Assembly (NCBI GenBank): GCA_009602725.1
Contig: WELB01000252.1
Coordinates: 1-16,819, forward strand
Direction of reading: 5' to 3'
DNA: 16,819 bases
From: Spirogloea muscicola
Lineage: Eukaryota; Streptophyta; Zygnematophyceae; Spirogloeales; Spirogloeaceae
The notes under the pieces are model-generated. The model saw only the letters and a list, made by a program, of their open reading frames with translations. It ran no database searches and was not told the DNA's origin. The position numbers and the translations under genes are program-made. Below, piece by piece: positions 1 to 7,788 of this stretch. Position 1 is the stretch's first letter. The number at the start of each line of letters is the position of its first letter.

Positions 1-128
1 AGGGCGGCACCGCGCAGGGCGGCACCGCGCCGCGCAGGGCGGCGCCGCCGCCCTCACGACCGTATCCCCCCGTAGGACCCGCCTTCTCGAGGTGGGCCTT
101 GAGGCGAGCCTCCCAGAGACCCCTGGGG
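1..128 (+). pseudogene. LINE-like RT fragment, 5' part
   Basis: From about base 55 this stretch matches the reverse complement of 4735-4860. The shared run includes the CGTATCCCCC block, the CCCGCCTTCTCGA block and CCTCCCAGAGACCCCTGGGG. In the minus-strand copy that segment lies just upstream of the RT domain, so this is the N-terminal part of the same LINE-like family in the opposite orientation. It has a TAG in the relevant reading and no long open frame, so it is a relic. The match stops at CCCCTGGGGA, where family C LTR sequence takes over. The first 48 bases are a GC-rich run holding two copies of the 15-mer AGGGCGGCACCGCGC. The fragment may continue beyond the window. Confidence 0.6.
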
Positions 129-539
129 AGGGTGGCACATGAAGCACTATAAGTTGGGCTGAGACCAGCCTCCGGGCACCGGTCCAAGTGAGCGAAGCCC
201 ACGCCAGAGAGAGGCGCGCAGCCCTGCTGCCGCCTGCTGCCGCAGCTCGTCCACGCAGGCCTGCTGCTGCCTGCTGCTGCAGCCCGACGCCGCAACCCGT
301 CCCTGCGGATCTTCATCGGCTCTCCTGAAGGTAGACTGTGGCTGCTCCCTCTGGGGACAGCTGCTGGCCCGTACCGAGAGATGAGTCGCCGCCTGTCGGC
401 GGCGCATCAGGGCAAGGTATTCCGCTGCGTGTCCACGTGGTGCTTCACTGTGCTGGGGGTTTGTCTCTAAACCCCAGCGACCGAAACCAATCAGCACGTT
501 CTAACCCTTGACTGTCTGTGAAGGACCTAGAACGCTTCA
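129..539 (+). mobile_element. Family C LTR, truncated, plus orientation
   Basis: This is an inverted copy of 1951-2371. Both share, in order, GGGAGGGTGGCAC, a TATA-like CACTATAAGT, a CTGCTGCCGC-rich tract, the hairpin GTCGCCGCC/GGCGGC followed by CATCAGGGC, and an end segment around CAATCAGAACGTTCTAACCC. Families A and B show the same order of landmarks, which supports an LTR. The 3' end is sharp at TTCA (539), in register with the CA end next to the primer binding site in the other arm. The 5' end is missing. It begins at CCTGGGGA, the same point where the other arm starts, and joins LINE-like sequence there. Minus-strand gag sequence begins directly after 539. Confidence 0.7.
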
Positions 540-1935
540 GAAGTTCCCAGCGCGTCATGGTCCTCACCTCGGAGCAGGCGCTTATTCGTCGGGTACATCG
601 AGGAGTATTGTCGCGCTTGTTCAATAAACTTGTCCAGGGTCTTTACTGCTTCATGCGTGAGCCTCTCAAGCTGGGACAACACCGCCACATGCTGTGGGAG
701 GCCAGTTTTGAATGTTTGGACTTGGTCCATGGGGCTCAATTTTACACTTCATCAATATGAGTTGAAACGGCCGTACATAATCTTTAAAGTCGTCGTCGAC
801 CATACGAAAGGCGTCGAGCTGATTACGGGCATTAAGCTCTACATGAACCTCGCCGTACAATGTAGTCAATGAGCGCGTGAAAACGTCTCAAGTACTGTAC
901 TCTCTGCGTGAGGACGATTTCGTTGTTTCCCATATGGTGGCTGGATCCCCTGTGAGGTAGTAGGTGGCGGCGATTCCCACGCGGGATGTCACCGGCGCCT
1001 CGCACAGTACAAACCATGCGTTCATTTCCCGCATTCATGTTGCGAGGCTCCCCTACCCATCAAACTTCGAGGGCTGGCACAGCTGGGCTCGCCCCAACCG
1101 CGCACCATGGCTCACTTTAGCTCGGAGGCGACGAGTACGCTGCTCATCCGGACATACGGTTGATCAGGACCCGTACCTCCTCGCTCAACGCCTCCAACAC
1201 AGGGGCTACCAGCGGATCCTCACCCGGGACCGCAGCCTCGACGAGCTCCCTCAAGCGCCTTAGGCGCCGCGCCTCGGCCGTTGTAAGGCCGTCAGGTCCG
1301 GGCGCTTGGAGATCCGCCATCTCATTGGCCACTTCCTCGACCTCGGCCGCTAGTACTGCCGGTGGAGGGGCGCTAATTTGCGCACTTGAGTCCCCAGACT
1401 CCATGCCTTTACACCAACACAATGAGGGCCAATCAGTGGAGGGCATAAGTCACACCGAAGAGACAATGATACAATAAACTAAGCAAGCTGGTGTCCCGGA
1501 CAAGCAAAGCAGCGCGCAAGTCATACTCCCAAATGGCAAAGCAGCACGCGCAGCTGAAGGAGGGGCCAGAACTGGTATGCGCACCAGCCTCTGGCCAATG
1601 GCCAGATTTCGCCGCCCATCGGTGGTCGGGTTCACCTCCTTGTCCAAAGACAAGCAATCCGCCAACCGCAGGTGGTTACGCAGGCGAAGTACTGACCTGG
1701 CAATTGCTATTGCTGCCGGGGTGGAGGAACACACGACATTGGTTGACCCCGGGCGTGTGGATGCAGCGGGCGAGTGGACAACAGTATCAATCAGCCCGTC
1801 GGTGCAGATCCACGAGTACAGTACTCTGGCAAGGGGTCTCAACATCAAGAGACTAGCCAGTGCTAGAACATTAGAAGGAACCTTGCATTGTCAGCCGTAC
1901 CATCACAAAGTACAAGGCTAGCAAGATGCAAGGAC
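540..1935 (-). pseudogene. Broken gag of the family C LTR element
   Basis: Reading right to left from the primer binding site, several open pieces in different frames resemble the main element's gag. At 1144-1446 there is an acidic, Ala-rich N-terminal stretch containing AEVEEVANEMADLQ. At about 832-960 there are capsid-like pieces such as YLTGDPATIW. At 666-869 the stretch LYGEVHVELNARNQLDAF parallels the main element's TYGDPHEELRARDDLDAL. At 527-739 the stretch VQTFKTGLPQHVAV parallels CKRFKAGLPKRYREHVAV. Gag proteins of this type build the retrotransposon particle. Frame changes and stops separate the pieces, and the protein is cut at 540 by the inverted LTR before any zinc knuckle. The segment 1450-1850 is leader-like, and the open frame in it may not be real. 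Confidence 0.65.
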
Positions 1936-1937
1936 TC

Positions 1938-1948
1938 CTCTGATACCA
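1938..1948 (-). promoter_or_regulatory. Primer binding site, Met-initiator type, family C
   Basis: On the minus strand this reads TGGTATCAGAG, two bases after the LTR end ...ATTTCA. It is the usual complement of the 3' end of initiator Met-tRNA in plant-type LTR elements and is identical to the site in the main element at 5123-5133. Its position fixes 1951-2371 as a 5' LTR read leftwards. Confidence 0.85.
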
Positions 1949-1950
1949 AA

Positions 1951-2371
1951 TGAAATGTTCTGAGCCCTATACACACAGTCAGGGGTTAGAACGTTCTGAT
2001 TGTATTCGGTCGCTAGGCTTTTGAGACGAAACCCCCGGCACAGAGAAGCAACACAATTACACGCAGCGGAATACCTTGCCCTGAGGCGCCGCCGACAAGC
2101 GGCGACTCACCTTTCGGTACGGGCCAGCAACTGTCCCCAAAAGGGAGCAGCCACAGTCTATCTACAGAAGAGCCGATGAAGATCCGCAGGGACGGGTTGC
2201 GGCGTTGGCTGCAGCAGCAGGCAGCAGCAGGGCTGCGTCTACGGGCTGCGGCAGCAGGCGGCAGCAGGGCTGCGCGCGTCTCTCTCTGGCGTGGGCTTCG
2301 CTGACTTGTTCCGAGTGCTCCGAGTCTGGTCTCAGCCCTACTTATAGTGCTTCATGTGCCACCCTCCCCAG
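1951..2371 (-). mobile_element. Family C 5' LTR, truncated, minus orientation
   Basis: This is the 5' LTR of the minus-strand element, identified by the primer binding site directly downstream. On the minus strand it carries GGGAGGGTGGCAC, the TATA-like CACTATAAGT, a Gly/Ala-codon-like CTGCTGC tract, the GCCGC/GGCGGC hairpin with CCTCAGGGC, and an end at ATTTCA. It is an inverted copy of 129-539 with scattered substitutions and small indels. The upstream U3 part is missing: it starts at CCTGGGGAGGG beside the 3' tail of LINE-like copy 1. Confidence 0.75.
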
Positions 2372-2394
2372 GAATTGCCCGCTTATAGAAAGAG

Positions 2395-2413
2395 GGGCTA
2401 GCAAAGCCAGCCC
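2395..2413 (-). repeat. Conserved 3' hairpin of LINE-like copy 1
   Basis: The plus strand reads GGGCTAGCAAAGCCAGCCC. It can pair GGGCT with AGCCC. The same hairpin, with a slightly different loop, follows the two other LINE-like copies at 15249-15268 and 16034-16053. It lies about 97 bases after the stop codon on the minus strand, in the 3' untranslated tail. Confidence 0.6.
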
Positions 2414-4870
2414 AGAAAAGAATGGACACTATCCCAAGGCCACAAAGGCCTCAAAACGTTGCCGGAAAAGAAATTACACACCAAAATACGAAATGGTGCA
2501 GATGGTAGCTCAGTATCCACGAGTGAGCAACAGCGAATAAAAAAATTCGAAGCAGGAAAGCGGCACTCCGCCGAGACCTGAGGCAGCCGCCATAGCGCGG
2601 CCGGCGCGCGTGTGGAACGGGTGAGCCAGAAAGCGCTGGAGCGAGACCGCCAGCCTCATGCAAAATCCTGGGCGAGGGAGCCGGCAGCATTGAGACTGGC
2701 AGACCCGGCCGCCGCTCAATGGCCTGCCGGGCAAGCCGCTGGAGGAGATCCGACCAGCCACTGCCGAAGGCCCCGTGAACGTCAATGGCCAGGGCCGCGA
2801 AGCTATCGCCTGGAGGGTGGTCGGCGTACTTACGCTCCTTGCCCCGGGCCGCCAAACCGACCGCGTGCCCAGCGGTCGACGCCAACTTGGCGGGGTTGGC
2901 GCAGTCGACGCAATCGGCGGTCACCACATTCGCGATAATAGCGGACCGTTTTCGGGCGGGATGGCGACTAGGTCAGCGCGTTGGGTGTGGAGCTGTCCGT
3001 CTGCGCCTAGCTGGATGGCGTAATTGACGTATTTTCCACGGCCACCTTGTAGCCGGCCTCCATGAACATACCCTGCATGCCGTCTCTCAGGAGGTCGTGT
3101 GAACCGGTCCGCTCGCCCCCGTGCGCGCAGCGGAGCATGTGCGCAGCCAGCTCCGCAGGATCGTCGTGGCGGGCACCGCACTCGCACTGTAGGACCCCGA
3201 CGAGGCAGGGAGGGAGGAGGCCCAGGAGCCGGTGGACCGCCGTCCTGAAGACCTCGTCTGGGATTGTGAGCGCCGCGTAGATTGGGAGCGCTGATAACCA
3301 CGCTGCCGCCCCGGGAGAGGAAGTTGAGAGGAGCCGGGCGCGCCCTCGAGGGTCGTGCGGCGGAAGAAGCTCCATCACCTGGTTATAGGCCGCTTTGTCC
3401 ACCAGCGCAGTGCAGCGTGCCTGGGCACGCAGGTCGGGGGTGTGCGCGAGGTGGACGAAAGGGACGACCTGCTCCGACAGGTTGGGGTGGGCCGCCAGGA
3501 GCCCGTCGCGGGCAGCGCGGAGAGCAGCCTGGAAAGAAAAAGCGCGGCCGAATTGACTGGTGGCTGGGATTTGCCAGCCCAAAAGGAATGGACAAGGTGA
3601 AGAGGAGCCGAATGGCGCAAGCCTGGAAGGGCAGCTGGCCGGTCTCCACTTTAGCTTCCACCTGCTCCAGGGCGCGGTTCCGTGAAATTGAAAGCGCTGG
3701 CAGATGGGGCCGGCGACCTGAGCCCAGCTGCCCAGGTAGGCGGCCTCACGAGCTCGGGCACCTGGGCGGCAGCCCAAGCCGCCGCGGCTAACAGGCAGGC
3801 TAGCCTGGAGCAGCGCGGCTGGCGAGGTTAGGCAACCGGGGTGCTGGAGGAGGGTAGCCGCGCTCGCCAGATTGCCGGTGTCGAATGCCGCATACACCAC
3901 CTTCACCGCCGGGGAGGGAGGGAGGACGCGGGCCAAGTAGTGCAGACGCTGTGCAATACACCGGGTCAGCATAGCGGTCGCCAGCTGCATGTCTTCCAAC
4001 GTGTGGAGGCGGTCCGACGGCCGGAGGTGCTCCAGCAACCGCGCCTGGAGCTGCTCCACCACTAAAGCTGGGGAGCCTAAGGGGGCGCCGAGGAGGGTGG
4101 GGCCTCCTCCTCCTCCTGGCGGTGCTGGCAGCCCGAGGGCAGGCGCAGGTGGGCTGACAGGCCCTGAAGGGACCAAGCACTGCACTTGGCTGCACGGATG
4201 CCCAGGCCGATCTTGCCCAGCTGCACCTCGAGGGTGGCGAAGGCTCCACCACGACGTCGTCTGGCGGCCCCACCAGCGTGGTGTCATCCGCGTACGGTGG
4301 GACGAGGACGCCAGGGTGAGCCGCGACCGTTGCCAGCAGCGCACGATTGTGTGCCAGCGCGTAGTAGAGCCCCGCCAGCGGATCCCCTTGGCGCGCGCCT
4401 GTGGAGGAATAGAGGACCTCCACCCCACCGCTCCCTGTCCGCCACAGCAAGTCGCTAGGCTGCCCGTAGCCCAGCCTGAAGAATGGTAGGAGGCTGAGGA
4501 AGGCCGGCCGCAGCTCCTCCGCGATGACATCCCGGTCTGCGCTGTTTAATGATGCATTCCGGATATTTAGCGCCATGGCCATCCACCCGGGGTGCAGGTC
4601 CAGGGCGGCACGTACGCTGTGCACGACCGCCTCACCGCAGCTCCGCAACCCCGCGCCGTACTGGTGGGGCGCCAGGTGTGCCTGGGCCTACCCCGCGGGC
4701 TGTTGCCATAGCGTGCGGCCCACCAGGCGGTAGAGCACTTCGCCAACGTCCCCAGGGGTCTCTGGGAGGCTCCCCTCAAGGTCCACCTTCGAGAAGGCGG
4801 GCCCGACAAGGGGGATACGATCGCGCCCTGCGCGGCGCGGTGCCGCCCAGCATGGCGCCGCCAGGCGCGT
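2414..4870 (-). pseudogene. LINE-like retrotransposon copy 1: RT, zinc knuckle, endonuclease-like
   Basis: This is a minus-strand, 5'-truncated copy broken by frameshifts. The RT is at about 4250-4648, with GARQGDPLA and the catalytic YADDTTLVG. The thumb region with GGLGCRPGARAREAAYLGSW is at about 3700-4060 in another frame. A Cys/His knuckle, CEC(G)...HMLRC, lies near 3140-3190 and is followed by EAGYKVAVENTSI. Next come RADLVAIP (near 2990), TADCVDCANP and GKERKYADHP (near 2840-2910), which resemble the R-x-D, D and K-x-x-K-Y pattern of the restriction-like endonuclease in R2-type elements. The protein ends in LTRGY and TGA at 2510. RT motif A reads ALNIRNAS, with Asn at 4565-4567 where Asp is expected. 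Such proteins nick a target and copy their RNA there. This copy cannot be active. The family name is unknown to me. Confidence 0.75.
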
Positions 4871-4949
4871 CACGGCGCCACACGCGTCACAAGCATGTCA
4901 CTACGAGTCCGACGGCACCGCCGGGTAGCCGGCGGTGTGGCGGCGGTAC

Positions 4950-5120
4950 GGCAGGGATACGGCGTCGGCTCCGGCGGCGTGGCGGCGCCATAGGGCCTGT
5001 CTTCCGCTGCGCTATGCGCTAGTGCTTCCTTGTGTAGTGGGTTGGCCCCTAAACCCCTATGCTCGAACCCAATAAGGACTGCTCTCTCTAACTGCGTGTT
5101 TAGGGCGCAGGTTCCTTACA
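4950..5120 (+). mobile_element. Main element 5' LTR, 3' part only
   Basis: From about 4950, and clearly from GGCGGCGCCATAGGGCC (near 4983), it matches the end of the 3' LTR (12540-12676) almost base for base and ends in TTCCTTACA at 5120. U3 and the promoter are missing. About 80 bases of GC-rich sequence without a recognisable match (4871-4949) separate it from LINE-like copy 1, so the exact left edge is uncertain. Loss of U3 would remove the element's normal promoter. Confidence 0.8.
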
Positions 5121-5122
5121 AT

Positions 5123-5133
5123 TGGTATCAGAG
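5123..5133 (+). promoter_or_regulatory. Primer binding site, Met-initiator type
   Basis: TGGTATCAGAG begins two bases after the LTR end. It matches the complement of the 3' end of initiator Met-tRNA used for minus-strand priming in many plant LTR elements. The complementarity fades after 11 bases. Confidence 0.88.
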
Positions 5134-5525
5134 GGTGATTGAAGTGCTTGCCAGACGTTGGTCCGTGTGACGGCTCCGCGGAAGTGCCGGGTGCTGCGTC
5201 ATCCTCACACCGTGGGCCGGCGATCAACGCCAGATTGCGGACTGATCCTCCAGGACCACTTGCTGTGTTCACTCCTCTTGAGGTGAAGCTTGAGCTTGCA
5301 GCTTTGTGTGGTGAGGTCAGTCGTGTGACCAGCGTTGCCCGCGAGCATCGGTCTTGGTCACATCGCGGCTGTTTGCCTACCTGCTGATTGAGGTGTGAAT
5401 TTGTGCGCTGCCTTGCTTGCTCGCTCGCTGCTGCAGCAGTCTTGCGATGTCTTGTATTGCAGTATGGAGGGTGTAGTTTGCTGACTGTCGGAGCTGAATT
5501 GATTCTTCAGTGTCCCTCAGACAGA
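5134..5525 (+). other. Untranslated leader of the main element
   Basis: About 390 bases lie between the PBS and the likely gag start. The gag frame is open from an ATG at 5388, but its first 46 codons are Cys/Leu-rich and unlike gag. It is probably leader containing packaging and dimerisation signals. I see no feature that proves this. Confidence 0.5.
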
Positions 5526-6625
5526 ATGACTTCACGTACCTCCAGCGCAAGATCCGGCCCTCGGACGGCAGCGCGGTCGGCTGTGGATGCAGCGGCTACA
5601 GCGCGGTCGGCTGTGGATGCGGCGGCTGCTGTGGAGCGGTCGGCTGTGGATGCAGCGGCTGCGGCGCGGTCGGCTGCGGATGCAGCGGCTGCAGAGGCGC
5701 GGTCGGCTGCGGATGCAGCGGCTGCCGCGGAGCGGACGGCTGTGGATGCAGCGGCTGCTATAGGACGGTCGGCTGTGGATGCAGCGGCTGCCCCGGAGCG
5801 GTCGGCTGTGGATGCAGCGGCTGCGGCAGGGCCAGATACTGTGGATGCAGTGGCTGCTGCGGGGCAAGCCCTTGAGGGGCACGCCGAAGGCCACGAGGGC
5901 TTGTTGGCTGAGGAGGTGCAGCGGATGGCTCTTCTCGAGCAGGACATGGCAGCAACCAAGCTTACGGCGGACCCAGCTCAATACGGGCTCAATGCAAGGA
6001 TTTGCTCAGAGCAGCGGTCCCTCCTTGTCCGGCAGCGCGCCACAGAGCGGCACATGCAAGAGGTGGATGCCTCGGTGCATTTGGTGCGAAAGAGCAACGG
6101 CCCCCCAGAGCATGGACTTGCTCGGGCCCATGCACTCAGGCAATACTCCGGTCACGGCGACCGGGGTGGGTGCCAGCCTTGGCTCGACGAGATGGACGAG
6201 TGCTTTATTCGCTCACTCACGACGGCGGAGGCCCGCGTGCGCCTCGCGTCAATCTACCTCGTCGGGGAGCGAAGAGATTGGTGGAATTCCATCAAGAGGG
6301 GCTCGACGCCTGCAGAGTACAACCGATGGGAGTTCTTCTGCGGCTCTCTCTTGTCCACGTATGGGGACCCTCACGAGGAGCTGCGTGCCCGTGACGACCT
6401 CGATGCTCTCCACATGGAAGGTGAAGGCAAGGAGGCCTTTGAGGCTTATTTGCGGACCTTCCGGCTTCGGCTCTCCAAGCTACACACCGAGCCTATGCGT
6501 CCCATTGAGCAATGTAAACGCTTTAAGGCTGGATTGCCCAAGCGTTATCGCGAACATGTCGCGGTGGAATCCCCGACGGCGAAACAGCTTACGGACTTCA
6601 CCATAATAGTGGAGCACGCTCGCTA
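5526..6625 (+). pseudogene. gag, N-terminal and capsid part
   Basis: This encodes the structural particle protein. I prefer the ATG at 5526 (MTSRTSSARSG) over the in-frame ATG at 5388 because the extra N-terminus looks hydrophobic and non-gag. An Ala-rich repeat (about residues 14-118) is followed by a linker with LLAEEVQRMALLEQD. The retrotransposon capsid domain is at 6175-6600: PWLDEMDECF, RRDWWNSI, YGDPHEEL and CKRFKAGLP are its conserved blocks. The frame is cut at 6626 by the solo LTR and runs on to a chance stop at 6677. The zinc-knuckle part resumes after 7212 in a frame that fits removal of the insert. The minus-strand gag at 540-1935 is a distant relative. Confidence 0.85.
5565..5865 (+). 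repeat. Tandem 30-33 bp repeat coding an Ala-rich gag segment
   Basis: About nine units of CGGTCGGCTGTGGATGCAGC-type sequence, each 30-33 bases, code for RSAVDAAAAA-like peptides with the variants RSAADAAAA, RTAVDAAAA and DTVDAVAAA. All unit lengths are multiples of three, so the frame is preserved. The peptide should be strongly helical. It is not a usual part of Ty3 gag. The unit count probably varies between copies. Confidence 0.85.
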
Positions 6626-7212
6626 TGTAATGAACCAGCCGTTTGGTCAAGCCATATGGCTCTGTTGCATTACATGACCGAACTCTTTGGGACAAGTGGG
6701 CCCGCCAGGTGGCGGGCCGGCTTGGCGCGCAAGGGGCCCGCCAAGTGGCGGGCTAGCTGGGCCAAGGGCCCGCCCGGAGGCGGGTTCCGCCATTCGAAAT
6801 ACTTCTCGATGATTCGCCGGTTCAAACCGGAAGATCTTGGGGCGACCCGCTCACACCCCTGGAGGGGGGGTGGCACTGGGAAGCATAAGGAGCCTTGGGG
6901 ACAGAGGCTCCACAATCAGTTCGAGCCAGTGAAGTCCAAGGAGCAGCCTTGCCGCTGCTCGCCGCCGCAGCAGCCACCGCACTGCCGCGGGCCTGCTGCG
7001 GGGCGCCCGTGGCTGCGCCCGTCAAGGGCCAGTCGCTGGTCTGCGCCCAGGAGGTGGAGTCGCCGCCGGACGGCGGCGCCACAGGGCCTTTCTTCCGCTG
7101 CGCATTGCGCTAGTGCTTCCTGGTGTAGTGGGTTGGCTCCTAAATCCACTATGTTCGAACTCAATAAGGACTCTCTCCCTCTAACTGCGTGTTCAGGGCG
7201 AGATTCACTACA
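6626..7212 (+). mobile_element. Solo LTR, family A relative, inside gag
   Basis: It starts TGTAATGAACCAGCC and ends ATTCACTACA, and shares the whole architecture of the 3' LTR at 12129-12676: terminal hairpin, GCCCGCC palindromes, ACACCCCTGGAGGGGGG box, GTCGCCGCC hairpin, CTTCCGCTGCGC and the TGTAGTGGGTTGG block. It is clearly more diverged from that LTR than the element's own two LTR ends are from each other, so it belongs to a subfamily. The flanks are CGCTA (6621-6625) and CGCAA (7213-7217), a likely 5-bp target duplication with one change. It is 587 bases long, with no internal region. Confidence 0.85.
6699..6830 (+). repeat. Cluster of short palindromes in LTR U3
   Basis: Four perfect inverted repeats occur in about 130 bases. 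They are GGCCCGCC-AGGT-GGCGGGCC (6699-6718), GCCCGCC-AAGT-GGCGGGC (6736-6753), CCCGCC-CGGA-GGCGGG (6769-6784) and CCGGTT-CA-AACCGG (6817-6830). The 3' LTR has related but less regular GCCCGCC blocks. They could be dyad binding sites or hairpins upstream of the promoter. Confidence 0.75.
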
Positions 7213-7692
7213 CGCAAGGTTCTTGGCGCGACGCAGCTTGCAGGTCCGAGCAAGCGTCCCCTGCTGGAGGCAGGCGCTGCTGATGCAGACTGAGGCAACA
7301 AGCGATTCCAAACACGCCAAGGTTCGAACGCACGTCCACAAGGCGGCTTCTCCAAACCGCGCGTTGAGAGAACGGGATGCTTCAAGTGCGGTGACCTGGG
7401 CCACATTCTCAGGAACTGCCCGGCGGCATCTTCGAGGCCACGTTCACAGCGCCCGATGGGCCGGGACAAGGGCGGCTTCAAGGGGAAGCGTGAGTGCCTG
7501 ACCCTGGCCTCTGAGAGCCACATCATCCAGCCAGACGCATTTGAGCTGTTTGATCTTGCTGGCATTGCTTGCCCGCTAACCGTGCCGGTTGTGCGCTCCA
7601 TAATGCTTTTTTGCAAGGCTTGGAGGCCGGAGGGCCTCTATTTGTGTGGGTTGCCCACAATGATTTGCAAATGGCTGCTGATGTTAACTTGA
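7213..7692 (+). pseudogene. gag C-terminus with zinc knuckle
   Basis: This resumes the gag frame after the solo LTR. The CCHC knuckle GCFKCGDLGHILRNCP is at 7375-7422 (C-x2-C-x4-H-x4-C) and would bind element RNA. Basic, Gly-rich flanks (RPQGGFSKPR; MGRDKGGFKGKRE) fit that role. A TGA at 7291-7293 breaks the frame between capsid and knuckle. The related copy at 13577-13911 has a CGG codon at that place, so the stop is probably a mutation. After about 7560 the better-looking reading moves to another frame (ALHNAFLQGLEAGGPLF, to 7757). The region up to the protease therefore carries at least one indel plus stops at 7690 and 7759. Confidence 0.75.
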
Positions 7693-7788
7693 GCTGGCCT
7701 GAGAGCCGTGAGGCTGAAGAATGCTGTTCTTCATTGTGCCGCAGAAGCGCGGCGTAACTAGTCGAGTTCCGCTGGGGCTGGACCTGCT

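Noticed and set aside
1450-1848. Minus-strand 132-residue open frame as a gene
   Set aside because: It lies in the leader between PBS and gag and shows no family motif or plausible composition.
3282-3791. Long plus-strand open frame opposite the LINE-like RT
   Set aside because: Low-complexity Arg/Gly/Pro translation, antisense to a recognisable RT thumb and linker.
5510-5875. Cys/Gly-rich open frame overlapping gag
   Set aside because: It is the shifted reading of the Ala-rich repeat. The capsid continues only in the gag frame.
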